Notes: a model not told the origin generated them from the letters alone. Shown: positions 36,401 to 50,005, numbered from the stretch's first letter. The stretch is 64,000 nt of DNA from Nymphalis io (GCF_905147045.1 NC_065904.1:9176001-9240000), one strand, 5' to 3'. Numbers and translations are program-made.

Positions 36401-38546
36401 TTCAGATGAAGCCTCCAGAGTGTCTTAGTTTTATAAAAGGTATGAAGAGATTTTTTTTCTGCACGAAAACAAAGAAGAAATCCAGCAAGAAAGGTCGAAA
36501 GAATGGCGATAAACTTGTCAATTCTGTAAAACGAAAAGAGAGTAAGCCGGCAATATTCACTTCCACTGTCGGTAAGGCCTCTGGTAACAAGGCCAACCCA
36601 GCTGTTACATTACAAGATGTTATAACACAGTTGGAAAATGAAAATAAGTTAGTAGAAATATTATTTTTTTATTATTTTTTTTTAATATTCTCCACTGTAT
36701 AATATTAAAGCAATATTAATTAATTATAAAGAGGGAAATTATTATCTATATAATATTTATACTTTGACTAATATTATAAATGCAAAGGTGAGTTTGTTTG
36801 TTACTCTTTCACATCTTAACTACTCAACCAATTATCATTTATTTGTGCATACAAGTTAAACTAGTATATGATTATATCGCAAAGTAAAAAGGAAAAATTG
36901 ACCTACTAGAGTTATTTATTGATTATAAGTTTCTATTAAATTGAAATATATGTATAGAACATTTTTTAAATTGTCGAATTTGTTTTTTTTTCCAGGGCTA
37001 TTAAAGATCTTACAGATCAGTTAGAAACTGCAGCTAAAAGTGACAGTAATGATCTAAAGGCGAAGGTTGATGAACATTATAGACAAATATCGACACAGAT
37101 TAACAGACTTAAAATGTTAAAGGTATTTCCCTTGCTTTTGCTTACATATTAATTTAATTTAAGAATATTTTTTTAAATTACTGTTATAAATTACTTGAGT
37201 AGTCAGTTATACCAAATAGTTTTTAATTTATTTAAGTACAATAACAGCAAAACACAAATGAAGTCAGTTTAGCTTAGTTGCGTATGCGTGTGTGTGTGTG
37301 TGTCCTTGTGCCCTTATAAAAAGGGTAAAAACAGTCCTTCAAAGTCCCTGGTATGACCAACCAAGCCCAGACTTAGAGATGCAATTTAATTGGCGCGGCC
37401 CCTAGACCGGTGTCTTGTAGGCCTAGGCTATGACCCTGGGCTGGGTATGACATAATTCCCAAAAGCGACCTTTACACATCGTAAGATCGCGGTTGTAACT
37501 AACTGCTACACAAAATGAATACTAAATTTTCACTTAATAGGTTAAGCTATCAATACAATTTTATGTTTCAGGACAACTTACTCAACACACAAAATATTCA
37601 ATCGGACTCAAAAAGCGATAAAAATGAAAGGCCACAGGCGTTTGACCTCTTTAGCCCCATTCCAATTGTCGATGAGAAACAGTCAAAAGTGATCGATAAC
37701 ATTAAAAATCAACCACGAGTCCTCAGTATGGACTCCGGTAACTTCTCAGTTGCTTCCAAACCAGATAGTCAGAACCTATTGACAATGTCTGGAGACGCGT
37801 TGAAGCCTGTAGTGATTCACGCTACTTCGGACAGCATATCAACAGTATCTATGAATGACATGAGCAATTGGTACAATGGTTAGTATATTGTTGTTGCTAA
37901 ATACAAAACCTGCAACTGGGCGCTATTTGTGTACCTATGTGTGTGTTTGCAATACACCAACAAATAAATGTATTTATTTCATTTTTTTGGAATAGTTTTT
38001 TTCGAAAATCTCCATACCACATTTTAATAGTAGGAAATTCGTGGCACACTTGCGAATCTTAATTAAAATATTTGTCACTTGTCGCTATCATTCATGTGGG
38101 ATCAAGCGAGCGTGCAGAATTTGATCTGGTCCGTAACGTTTCAGAAGCGGCCAGTTCCGGCTGTGCGGCGCCGGTCGTCCGCACTGCACGCGACATCAAC
38201 GCGGACCTCGACACCGTGCTGGACCGTCTGCAGCAGATACTGACGCACAACTTCGCTATGGACGGTGAGTCTATTGATATATGTAATAAAAGTTGTCCAA
38301 AGACTTATTTTCTCGCTTAAAGATAAATTTTAAAGCTTCTACCATTCTGCTTTACTGTAGGACATTGAAAGTTTCATTTCTAGTGGTATAAAACAAACAT
38401 ATTTTTAATGTCTAAATTTTGTATCAGATTCATGTTTCGACAACACCCAGCTCAGAGAGACGGCCAACGAGATGGAAGGTCTGCTGGGCTCGCTCATACG
38501 CGGAGTGGAGCAGCGCGCCACGCTCACTGCTAAGGGACTTGTGTAG
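33453..38546 (+). CDS. dah: Dystrophin-superfamily protein (WW-EF-ZZ-coiled coil), probably discontinuous actin hexagon
   Basis: Exons: 33453-33511, 33589-33725, 33978-34179, 34681-34912, 35153-35311, 36065-36196, 36406-36647, 36996-37122, 37572-37878, 38145-38264, 38428-38546. All are GT-AG and in phase; 611 residues. It begins with a WW-like fold (W6KKV...CYIDESSGKQCYDHPQF) that has Tyr where the second Trp belongs. Next comes the dystrophin-type segment KYSAYRIAFKIFALQRNLQ and EF-hand-like helices to about residue 245. A ZZ zinc finger follows (C254, C257, C269, C272, C278, C281, H294, H298). After that come a Lys-rich stretch (about 318-353), a coiled coil (about 375-430) and a conserved helical tail. 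There are no spectrin repeats or actin-binding domain. Size and order fit insect dah, a membrane-associated protein needed for furrow formation in early fly embryos. Dystrobrevin and dystrotelin are alternatives. Two exons are strikingly GC-rich and exon 4 has a duplicated donor. Confidence 0.85.
35456..35700 (+). mobile_element. Family A A-tailed retroelement in a dah intron
   Basis: Longest copy in the window, about 245 bp, with GTCACGGTAGCATGCGCAAG, the shared core GGGTATTCCGATGTTCGG and a terminal GTGAAAAAAAG. It is flanked by CTTAAGTGTTCGA (near 35443-35455) and CTTAAGTGCTCGA (35701-35713). It lies in the intron between the two exons that encode the ZZ finger. Confidence 0.75.
35885..35995 (-). 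repeat. Family C SINE head fragment
   Basis: CACAAATTAAGCACATGAAA and a degraded B-box region (GCCCAGGTATAAACTGAG) followed by CACTGGCCCATC match the tRNA-like end of family C. Same dah intron as the family A insertion. Confidence 0.55.
36765..36850 (+). repeat. Possible dispersed repeat fragment in a dah intron
   Basis: ATATTATAAATGCAAAGGTG with GTTTGTTTGTTACTC resembles the start of a repeat common in lepidopteran genomes (recalled, not searched). Only this piece is present. Confidence 0.3.
37284..37510. repeat. GT microsatellite and GC-richer anonymous block in a dah intron
   Basis: A run of GT dinucleotides at about 37284-37302 is followed by roughly 200 bases of higher GC (for example GGCGCGGCCCCTAGACCGG) with no open frame. 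It may be a repeat insertion, but no second copy was seen in the window. Confidence 0.35.
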
Positions 38547-41513
38547 AGTTATTACAGTTATTTGTTCTTGTAATAAGTTGAAATTCAAATGACACAATAT
38601 TATTGCTATCAAATGTTCTGTTAATCATTTGTAAAAGTTGTTCTAAAGTAATTTTAACAGAAATGAAAAATATGTTATTTCTTTTTAATCCGGTTTCTTT
38701 TGTCATGAGAAAGAGATAGCGATATTTTTAGTCGATTAGTTATAGCGATGATTTGTTCTATGGAGGTTCTGGAAATCATAAGAATATATTTATAAACCAT
38801 ACTGCTAGGTGATAGTTTAATAAAATGGATTGATCGATTAATTAGGCTTAATAACTGTAGATCGCTTTAGTTCAGCAGAGCCCTGGTGGAGCCGAGCCCT
38901 CCCTTTATTTACGGTAATATTCATTCCATATAGAAATAAGTAGAGTGAATACATAATACGAGTTGTAATAAAAATCTGAATAAAAAACAACTGACAACAT
39001 TTTAATAAATACTTTAAAGGAAATGCTATGAAGCTTTTGTAAAGGTAATGTTATGTTGTCGAAATAAATGTATACATATTTTTAATAACAACAATACCTG
39101 ATGAAACAAATGTGACCACTTCCCAGGTGGCTGCTTGCCTTGTTATTAGCATTCGTACATACTCAATATATATAAAGTTTCTGCAATCACATTTGAGAAA
39201 AAATAATGTCTTAATGAATAGAATAGAACATACTTTTGATAGAGGCTCGAAGAAAAGCGCGCTTCATTGTGTTATAAGAATGTTAGTATTGCTCAAATGT
39301 TGTATTGAAAAAATTTAAGCATTCCATTATTTTTAATGTTTCATACTTTTTTATTATATTTTTCTAAATTTTATGTTTCATTTGAACTGTTTCAGTGCTG
39401 GTAGATTTAAAGTTTTTTATCTTTTATGGAATTTACTTAGTTTGTTTCTAAGAACATTTTTCAAGTCATTATGACATGAAACATTCCTTATTCTTCCTAT
39501 CTGAAAGTATTCACTAAATAATTGTTTGTCAATCTGTATACTTGTATACAATATAGAATAACATTATGACACTCTCAAAGCTGCCCAGTGTATGAATAAT
39601 TAATGATTTTTAAAAACAATAACTTTTGTATTCATTTTTGTTTTTAATATTTCATTTTGGAATTGTTTGAAACAGTTGACTAAATTAAAAGGATATTTCA
39701 TATGTAATACTATGTTTAAAATGAAAAGTGTTTAGTTTTAATTAAAACACATAACTAGTGCCTCATTCTTAACATTGGTTTAGAAAACCAAATTGACTAA
39801 TACTAATTAAAATACATATTAAGATTCACCATCAGTACAAATGTTTTAAATGAATTTATTATAAGTACTTAACATTGCCGTCCCATAGAATCAGGTGCTC
39901 AATAATCTATGATCTGATTAGTTGTAAAAAAAAACTATTGTTTAGAAAAATAACATGCCATATATTTTATAAAAATTTACATACTGATTATTAAATATAT
40001 AGTAATAAAATATATAGTATAAATTACGTACATCTTATTAATATGTTAAAATAATATGGTTTTTATTAATTACTTACATTTATGGATTAAGCGTAAGAGG
40101 AGTAATCTATTTACGAGAAATTATATTTCGATTGTCGGAATACGAACTATGCTTTAAAGTTTCTTTTTGTTTTAAAATTTTGTGTGGTTGTGATGTATTT
40201 AACTTTAATTAGAATTCAGTGAAAAAATACTGCTGGTTTTCATCTAAATTGTCATGGATATTTTTTTTTTCTATTGCTTTATAATATTTCTAATAAGTGG
40301 TTTGATTTTGGATAGTGTATAAAATCTTATTTATATATATCATTTGTCTGTTAATTTAGTTTTCTGTGCTTCACATACCTCTTTAATTTTTACTTTTGAC
40401 AATTATACAATTTATAAAAAACGATCTTCAATGTTTATATCCAATAACATTTTATCTCTAGACACATTGCTCTTCAATACATACTTTAAAATTTTCCTCA
40501 ATTATCAAGTTTGTTTATTAAACATGAATTATGAAACTGTTGTTGCAAGAAAGAGATGCAAACGTATAAGTACTCCTTTGTAAATGAAAAAAAGCCTCAA
40601 ATTATAATAAAAAAATTGATTCTTTGAAATTAAACTTCTTTGGGTGCGATGAGAGTATTTCAAGGTCGAATATGATAAAACGTTTCTACTCAAAACGTTA
40701 TGAAATGAAACGTTTCTGATGCATAAATGAAGGATAACAAGCAGAGATGTATGCGGTTTTTTAATGTGCCTATCGTGTTTAGTTATAATATGTTATTGAA
40801 TATTCTTAATAAATAAACTTATTGTATTATATTTAATGAAATGTATCTTCAAACTATATTAATAATCTTTTAATGACAATGTTCATGTAAAACCAACGCA
40901 CTCCTTACAACTAAGAACGCAATTAGATTGCATCGACACAACCTAGATTACTTAAAATGTAAAAATATAATTATAAAATAATCCATTTACAAATAATATA
41001 TGTATAAATTGCATTAATAAATGAATATCTTAATGGACGGGTTTTATTTTCTAATAATATCTACATTTGGATATAATTCTTATATTATTAAAAATATATT
41101 TAACAAAGTCTTCTTGCGATTATAAAAAAAACTGGAATGTTCTAAATTGTAATAAATTTCTACACATCTATAATGGACAATATATTAGTTCTATATTTAA
41201 ATTGACGGGTTACCCATTTTCATTATAATTTGTGGAAAATCTTAGTATAACAAATTATATTTAGCTTTTTATTTATAACTTTTTTGTAAAGTCCAGTTTA
41301 TTTGCAATAGTTGAACATTACATCCATGTCATATAATCTTTCATTATGGAAAAAGGGAAAATTAATTTAAATATTTGGGAGCTTGGATATATTTTTTATA
41401 TTATTTCATCCAATTCAATAGAACAAAAACATTGGTACCAATTCGTGATAGTATAAGTTTTGATTTCATTTTTAAGTTCAAAGCTAGTCGCTTTTCTAAA
41501 TTGTTGTTTTAAT
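38547..41513. other. Convergent 3' region of dah and hillarin
   Basis: AT-rich and without coding potential. AATAAA signals for the plus strand occur at about 38819, 39063 and 40810. Matching TTTATT signals for the minus strand lie at about 41044, 41270 and 41298. The 3' UTRs of the two genes meet somewhere here. Confidence 0.5.
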
Positions 41514-44500
41514 CTAATTCCTCTTGCTACTGTTGATGAGATATTTGCAACAGTGAGTCAGGAGATGTTTTTCCTTTTCCGTTGAACCGTTCTGATGGAT
41601 CGCTGTTGGTCCATTTCGTTCCCTCGTGTAGATGTCTAAGCCATATTGACCTAGAAATATAGTCATGTTTTATCGAAATATTTATTAATTGGTTATCGCT
41701 GTGTCAAAAATTGTATTAAAATGGTAGCTTTACGTTTAAGTTTTGTAAAATGGAGATAAGGTAGTCTAGTGTTGTTGACAAATATCTGCATAAAATTTGA
41801 TAAATTTATAGAAATCCATTTAATTTGTAAGACAATTTGTAATTCACAATAAGCGTGCTTTCAATTCTATTACTCTCATACTATGGGATGGGATGGCAAT
41901 CCTACACTCCTGGAAAGAGAATAAGCGCAGGTCTTAATGCTTTACGTGCTTTTCATTTCGAAGTACGGAAGTATGACACCGTCAACTCAACTAGGTGCTA
42001 TTATTAAGAATTTTTAGACGCGAAACGTTATACAGTGTAACCTCAATATAACAAAATTGAAGGGAATTAAAAAATCTTCGTTTTACCAAGTACCTAATTT
42101 GTTACAATGAGGTTTGTTATATAGAGGTTAGGTTACTCTACGATGCGTTATTACAAGAAAAAAAAAACTTGTACGTTTACATACTTAATGATTTATTATT
42201 TCTCTCGCCATTGTAACTGTCAAACTAACAACAGTGACAAACAAAAGTGCTTACGTTACTTGGCATCAAACAACAATGATTGTCTTACGAAAAAATTAAC
42301 TTGTCTGAAACCTGTCGAGACATTAATTATTTAGGAATTGAACGTGAATTATTGATTTGATACGTTATGTATAGGTTATAAGTTGACAAAATTCGTTAAA
42401 TAGACGTAACTTAAATACTTATTACGTATGGAAAATACTACGATGTATAAAATTCTATGTAATGGATGATAACTCATTATAAAGAGATTTCTAACAAATG
42501 TATTCGTTATGGACAGGTATATTTTGTATTGGCTCTTATGGGCAGTTCTAGAGGATTTCGAAGAATTTGTTAAACCGAGGGAATCGTTACATTGAGGCTA
42601 TTTATATTAAGGTTGCACTGTATTAACTTATCATATTATTATTATCATACCTTCTTCGGGAAATGTAATATAGAAAGTGACGATATCGTCCGACACGTTC
42701 TGCTGCACGTATTTCGAGAGTCGCTTCTCGTCTACTCCGTTCTTGTGAAGGGTCGCCATGAAGTCCGCCAGAGGACGTGACATACGGAACTGGATCTCAA
42801 GTTCTCGACCCGCGAATACTAATGCCTCCTGGAATTTTTTGTGAATGTGATGTTTGGAAAAACTTAAAACGATCTATATCTATGTGTTAAATAATTGTGG
42901 GATTTTACCTGATGAGTGATGGGAACCAGTCCAAAGAGTCTTGTAGCTTTGGTCGGACCCCATTCGCCGCTTGCACAATCTGGTAATGGTACCATGACGG
43001 TCTGAAGTTCCGCGCAACATATCTATAAAGATATGTAGCAAGTTATAATGCGGACATTTTAAATGGTTGAAAAAGGTATCTTAATATTCTATTAAGGAAA
43101 TAATTTATTCTTGGTTTATTTAAATATATTTGAATCTTGTACGATATGTCTTCATATTTTCTATCGTTGATTCGTCATAACATCGAGATAAATTGCTATG
43201 TAAAATAAAATAAATACAGGAAGACACAAACTAATGGCGAAAGTGTTTAAATTAATAATTATGCACACCTTTCTTATCACTAGATACTTATTCCCATTTT
43301 TCTTATTATTTCTTATTATTTATTATTAGGTCTAGGCTTAACTTGAAATAAAAACTAAAAAGGGACTACTCATTATAAGGAATTCGTATGTTTTTTCTCT
43401 GTTGTTCAGCCTTATGACGTATCCTTTGAGTGTCTTAAATAAAATTACTGATTGTATGTTGGTGGATTTAAAAAGTTGACTAGATGTTTATTAATTCCTC
43501 TGAGATGATTAAACTTGAACTTGAACACACAATAAAGAGACAAACTCTTACCTTAAACTTGCAAACACTCTTAAATTTCATCGGTTCGCCTGTGAGGTAC
43601 TCGCGAGGAGTCACCGCGTTGGCGAAGATGTCCAGTAAGAAGGCGCCGCTGCACGGAGCGTGCACTCGGAAGGATACCACATTGCCTACCACTGACTAAA
43701 AAAAATACGTATACTTTTTAATACAGATTATATCCATAACTTTTGATTGCAATAATATGTATTATTGCATTGCATTGCATGTTATGATTGCAGTAATAAT
43801 AATCTATCTAAGGAAGACCTCAATTTGTACGCTTGAAAGTGTAAAATTGCTTATTCATACTTGGAATACGGTACATTTACCTACACAGCCCTTTACAAGG
43901 GTACAACTTAAGCTTATAGACATTTATTCCTCAAAAACACAAAAAACAGTCTCTTACATGAGAAATGTTTACAATTTTAATAACTTCTCCTAATCAGCTT
44001 ATTATTAATTATCATTATTCATTAGGAAAATTACTAAATGTATTTATGTGAAAATGTATTTTGTAGCTATATGTGTTTGATATACTAATAAAAAATATCT
44101 CAGCTCTGGAATATTACAGTGTATATCTGACTAAAGATTTCGAATAAATTAATGTTGTTACCTGCATAACGAATCTTTTCAGGCTCACACCATCAAAGCC
44201 ATCTCCCTCCGTGTCGTAAAATTTGAGGTTGTAGTGGAAGATCAGCGAGCTTTGCATGTGTGCCGGCATTGCTATGCGCATAGTCGCCGCACCTACACAG
44301 TCATCCATCAGTATTTAATAATGATTCAATAGTTTTTATTTTTATTTTAAATGTCAGTGGAGAATTGAATCCTGGTACTCACCAGTCGAATCAGTGTACA
44401 TAACAGCTTTAGTGTTAGGGTCACTGAAGTAGAGACCGTAGCGGAAGAACAGTGACCTGACGAACGGCAGTTCTTCAAAGTCATGCAACGTTATGGGTGT

Positions 44501-47500
44501 CTTTAGCAATTGCCAGTCTGGCTGGAGCGGGTAGAACTCGTAGATGAATTCTCTTGGATCGGTCAGGAAGTAATGATCGTCGTATTCATATCTAAACAAA
44601 TTAATAAAGATTTAATTTAATGAATAAAATATTTATTATGCTAAAGATATGATTTTATTTATTTAAACATTTTACAATAGAGTCAGAAATTAATCAAGCG
44701 GAAGGTACACAGAAAATACACATATAAAATGCCTCATACCTTAAGCTATCACTCTTCCCTCTATTTCCTGGTTTAGGAGCATCTTTAGCGTTCACTAAAT
44801 GCCGAGCTCCCCAATTGCACTGCACGAAACGCCAAGCACCCGCCACATATACTGCGTTCCAGGAGTTACGGAACCGGTTGTCCTCAAAACGGACGCCGGG
44901 TTGGTAGCCCGCTGATTTACTGTATCCTTTGATAACAACGCAATGAAGACCTGCGTAACTGTAAAAACAAGGATATGATATTGTAAATCGGTAATATTTA
45001 AGTTCATAATTTCTAATCCCTAATAAAGGCCACATAACTCATTATATAGACATTGTTTGTTAACTGCCTTCAAGAATTCTGCGACAGCAAACTAAACCAG
45101 TAATATAATCGATCAATATAGCGATGAAAAAAGTATAATTATATACATAAGTTTAGGTACACATATTTTCGATAAAAATAATATTTTACCTGCACAATCT
45201 CTTAAACAGAACATGGTAACTTTCTGTGCCGTGCTTAATCCCTCTGAGTAGACCAAGTGGCGAATCTCCTCTTAAATTGTCATCAAACTGGATATTGTTT
45301 AAGTTCTTCACTGTGATCCAGCGGAATATCGTACGAGCCTTCTCTACGTCACTTGCACATCTCCCTACTAATTGTCGGACGAGGTCAGTAAAGGTCTTTT
45401 GGTCTTCTTGCGCCACCTAACATTGAAACATAAAAGAATACAATATTCTTAATTCAATTCCTATTGCTTATGCTTAAGTTATGTGACTAATTGTATATTT
45501 ATAATATATAGTGAGCAGTAAACGAATAATTATTATTTATTGTTATTTAAATGATATATCGTTCAGTTCTTAAGTAATACCTAATAAGTAATATTACAAT
45601 CATTTTAAGTTTATTAGCCAATCCTTAACGTTTTTATGGTAGCTATAAAATTTCGGAGAGTTAACTCCAGCTTTCGAAACGCAGATGTTAATAAGTTAAA
45701 TTAGTTAATTAAGTCTAATTAGTCTTTAAGATTAACTAACTCGACTTTACGCAATAGGCGACTAATCTGATCAAGAGTGTCTGATATTTAGAACGAATAT
45801 TAAATTTGACTTTAATCATCATATCAGGCGGAAAGAATTAATTAGTATGTATGTACTTACCGAGATGGCAATCTTATCAACATCTGCAAATTCCGCCGGA
45901 TCTGTATAAATATGGAATTTAGAAACTAGAGGAGGTTGTGGTGCTGGAGCTCGAGCTGGGTAAGGAGGTGCTTCTTCCCCATCTAAGTAGAGTGATGACG
46001 CCGCCATGTACTCTGATCTTCGTTCTTGTATGAGCTCCATCATCTCGTGGCTTTGCTTCTCAACTAGGGCTGCTGTTGCTGCCCTGGTGGTGTCAATAAT
46101 TTAAGTTATTGTAACAGATGTGAGAAAGGCTGTGTTCACATTTCTTGCTTATTTTTTATTAGGTAACCACGGTTTGAGTATACCTACTCAAAATATGTGC
46201 CTAAGCAATTTATGGTTCCTTAGCACGAGTGTTAACTGAGACAAGATGAGTATAAATCACAAGTTTGTATACAATATTTTTAACCGTAACCGTAACCGTA
46301 ACAGCCTGTGAATGTCCCACTGCTGGGCTAAAGGCCTCCTCTCCTCTTTTTGAGGAGAAGGTTTGGAGCTTATTCCACCACGCTGCTCCAATATAAAAAC
46401 AATATTTCTATGGCAGAAGAAAAAGGAAAATCTTAGGTTTACATATGTAATGCGATTTTTCTAAGAGATTTGTTTTGTTTTATAATACAATTACATTCAA
46501 CTTAACTAAGATTAAAAAGCCATTTTTTCGGAAACCCATACTGAATAACATAAATTTTAGATCTCGACCAATGGTGTGTAAAAAGTTAGTTAAAGTTATT
46601 TATTTATGCCGTACTTTTTGCCATATTATATATTTTCAACATTACACCTATGTGATATTATACAATACAAATTTTTAGAAAAAGTATACCCAGTAGTAGC
46701 CTGTAAATGTCCCACTCCTGGGGAAGGCATCTTCTCCTCGTGAATAGAACGATTAAGAATTTTTCTTCCACATTAGTCTATACTCATGTGGCTGAATTTG
46801 TTCTGACACATGTCGGGTTTTCTCAGGATGTTTACCTTCACCGTTGAGCTCGAGATGAATATAAACACAAATTAAGCACATGAAAACTCAGTGGTGCTTG
46901 CCCGGGTTTGAACCCATGATCATCGGTTAAGATTCACATTTTCTAGCTACTTTATCAATTTTAAGGTGCAACAAAGAAAATAACATTTGGACCAGTGAGT
47001 TAGTTCAATAACGGGTAATTTAAATTTTATCACGTTCGACCGACTTTGCGACAATGCAAAAATTCATATGCACCGTTCTACGAAATCATTAAAATTTGAT
47101 TATATTTTTTATCAGATTTAAAAAGTAATAAAACAAATTAGACCGTTAGTTTATATTTCTTGTAATCTGATATTCCATTCAAAGTAATATTCTCATGCGT
47201 TTTATTAAACATCCGGTTTTGTAAATGAGTTGTAAACGAAAGTAGCGACTCACTGCGTCGCGCCTCTTTTGACTGGCCGTCGATGATAGTGCCATTTTTT
47301 ACTTGAACGAGCTTGTTTAAATGTTAAACGTGATGTAAGTTTATTTTCTCTTTATTAAATATTGATTATATTTAAATCACTGATTACGTTGCTTTGTGAT
47401 GGAGAAGAAATTACTATTTGAATATGAAACTTGGGATATTTGACCGTAGTGTGATGTCGTAAACGTTTAATGTCATATTTGTCATTACTATTTGTAATAT

Positions 47501-48268
47501 TTTTTTCACCTTTCGTGTTCCAACATTTTTCTTGTTAAACTTTCTTTCTTCTTATCTCTTCGGAGTGTCATGTTCTTTTCGAGGTCGGCTCTCTCCTGCT
47601 GATGGCGCAGGGTGAGGGCGCCGATCTCTGCGTCAGGTCTCCGCTTCTTAACTTGCATTTCTTGCTGGAATCTGTTTGTAAGCCTTTCTAATTCTCTTTC
47701 CCATTCATCCTAAAACAGACGTACTTATTAGCTTCGTTATTATAACATTATCATGAAATCAATATTAACATTGAGTTAAAGATAGTGGGATTGTTTGTAC
47801 ATGTTAAAGGGGACTTAGGTAATAAACTTTATGCAAAGCAAACTATATCGTTATATGCAATCAATAATTTCTTTCTCAATAATTGGCACTGACAAGCAAA
47901 TACCGACCTAAATACTCTCGAACATTGGTTCGAATAAAAGCATCATTCAATCGATTTTTGGAAACCTGAATTATTTAAATTGTCTCTGGACATACAGGGC
48001 ATAAATAATGATGTTATTACCTAATCAAAGGACTATTGAGTTTAATGAACAAATTGGTAGCTGATTAAAATATTATTGAACTCTAATTTGGTAATGTACA
48101 TGCGATAATTTGGAGTAAACTTATTTTTGACAACATTATAATAATAAATACCTGTATTTCTTCTCTTATTCTTCTATTTTCTTCTTCGCGATGTTTCGAG
48201 AATTTTCTGTACAAATCGTCTTCTTCCTGTCTATGTTTCATTTCTAATTTTGTTTGTTCATCTCGATC
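41514..48268 (-). CDS. hil: Hillarin, transglutaminase-like cytoskeletal protein (eleven 3' exons)
   Basis: Exons, 5' to 3': 48268-48152, 47709-47510, 46083-45861, 45416-45190, 44958-44740, 44591-44383, 44292-44162, 43695-43552, 43022-42909, 42828-42651, 41650-41514 (TAG). All are GT-AG and phase-consistent, giving 632 residues. A charged coiled coil (about 105 residues, DRDEQTKLEMKHRQEEDDLY onward) leads through a Pro-rich linker (PPYPARAPAPQPP) to the KY/hillarin transglutaminase-like core: DVEKARTIFRWITVKNLN, GTESYHVLFKRLCSYAGLHC, RFRNSWNAVYVAGAWRFVQC. Repeated beta-type domains follow. Hillarin/KY proteins act at the cytoskeleton (muscle Z-disc in vertebrates; neurons and cleavage furrow in invertebrates). 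At the three positions that are Cys, His and Asp in active relatives I see Thr, Asn and Asn, so the domain is probably non-catalytic. The N terminus is missing here and must lie upstream, possibly including 61131-61075. Confidence 0.88.
41875..41995 (-). repeat. Diverged SINE body fragment (family E-like)
   Basis: GGGATGGCAATCCTACACTC and GCTTTACGTGCTTTTCATTT share wording with the family E body (compare 19400-19430). It sits in the last hillarin intron beside the Tigger-like element. Confidence 0.35.
42033..42620. mobile_element. Tigger/pogo-like element with terminal inverted repeats
   Basis: The ends CAGTGTAACCTCAATATAAC and (inverted) CAGTGCAACCTTAATATAAA match at 17 of 20 positions. They are flanked by TA on both sides, the usual target duplication of the Tc1/mariner-pogo group. 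Internal length is 588 bp without an intact transposase, so it is non-autonomous or decayed. It fills much of the last hillarin intron and its right end is only 30 bases from the donor of the penultimate exon. Confidence 0.75.
46284..46394 (-). repeat. Family C SINE, 3'-end fragment with simple-repeat tail
   Basis: Three AACCGT units, then AACAGCCTGTGAATGTCCCA, ending abruptly at CACGCTGCTCCAAT. It lies in the hillarin intron between 47510 and 46083, close to a second copy at 46695. Confidence 0.8.
46695..46945 (-). repeat. Family C SINE, diverged but with tRNA-like head
   Basis: TAGCCTGTAAATGTCCCACT at the left and the B-box region GCCCGGGTTTGAACCCATGA at the right. The middle is diverged. 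Same hillarin intron as the fragment at 46284. Confidence 0.75.
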
Positions 48269-49139
48269 CTGAAACAAGAATAATATTATTTATAGGTTTT
48301 TTTATTAATATACGTATGAATAAACAGTGTAAAAGATAGACAAATATATATACAGATAATACAGTTATCATCATTTTTTGGATAAAGGCTTAGTACAAAT
48401 TGTGATCCATAATAAATTACAGAAATGTCAACGTTTTGTAATAAGCTACTCGCTTTTTAATAAATGATGTATATATTAATTACAATTTAAACAAACAGTA
48501 CAGACATTTCCAAGTTTTCTATCAAGGTCACACAACCCGTTTTGTTTAAAGAATAAATATGCCAATAGGTTGACACTAAATAATTAAATAATTCCCAACC
48601 AACTAGATAAAGACTTTAGAGCGGAAAGTGTCGTTGATATTGCGATTAATTGTAAATATTTATAAATTTGTAATTATTTTTCATGTTATTGAAGCTTCAA
48701 CAAACATTTTTAACATTAGAGTAAGTAGTTAAAAAAGCTACACACAAAAGCTAAGCAAGGAAGGCGAAAATATAAACTTCAACCTGATTACATCATTATC
48801 AATTTGACACATTGTATTTTATATGATATTATACTTACAATGTTTCAAAATAATGTAGGTTTTACACCATGAAATATATGTCACACTAAATGCGATATTA
48901 ACACGACTTCCGTGACGAAAGGTTACTTGCAAACAATTAGGTATCTAGAGTGTGAAATTTTAACGAAACAGTTCTTGCTAAACTTCGTAGAACAGTTCCA
49001 TTCTACTATCTATTGCGAATTGTTTCTAACTATTTATTGTATTCATATAAACGAGCAAAGATGGAGTGTTTATAATACGTGAACCTTAATCGACGATCGG
49101 AGATTCAAACCAAGAATGATTTTTCATATGCTCAAATTT

Positions 49140-49434
49140 ACTGGTGGTAGGGCTTTGTGCAAGCTCGTCTGGGTAGGTACCACCCACTCATCAGATATTC
49201 TACGGCAAAACAGCAATACTTGATATTGTTGTGTTCCGGTTTGAAGGGTGAGTGAGCCAGTGTAATTACAGGCACAAGGGACATAAAATCTTAGTTCCCA
49301 AGGTTGGTGGCGCATTGGCTATAAGCGATGGTTGACATTTCTTACAATGCCAATGTCTAAGGGCGTTTCGTGACCACTTACCATCAGGTGGCCCATATGC
49401 TCGTCCACCTTCCTATTCTATATAAAAAAAAAAA
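49140..49434 (+). repeat. Bm1-like SINE, full-length copy
   Basis: About 295 bp from ACTGGTGGTAGGGCTTTGTG to CCTATTCTATATAAAAAAAA, the most complete copy here and the reference used for the other five. No tRNA-like A/B boxes were recognised. The name is from memory of the lepidopteran family. Confidence 0.85.
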
Positions 49435-50005
49435 TTGTGCTTATAGTGTTCACTAAAAATGATAAAATTACACTGCACAGGCTTAGATATAAATTAATAG
49501 ATTAAAAAAAATTATATTTGAAGGTCTCAATCTACTTATCGGTTTTTTTTAAAATAAATAGGTCCCAAATGAACGATTGATGATTACTACGATTCTTATT
49601 TCAAAATCTTAATTTTGTAAAAATACAAACAACTATCTGCAGATACTTGTTTGTATTTTAGTCAACAGACATAGTTTTAGGGTAATTTTTTTTTTTTTGT
49701 GTATTGCTATTATATTGACCTTAAGTGTTACCACTCGGGGTTCGCGTATTCAGACATCCAACATATTTTTAGGAAAGTACCCCGGGCCACTTGAACAGTG
49801 AGTGATTGGTAATACATCAAATTGAAGATGGTCCAGCATATTGAACACTCAAATGGGAATTATTACCGAAGTCATTAGTATTACTTAAACAATAATAGCA
49901 GCGCGATCTAAAATATGTGCAGCGCCATCTATTGATCGAAAGATTAAAAGTTATTATAATGTAGGCAGTATTTTATGACCAATAACAATAAAGTAATCAT
50001 TAAAC

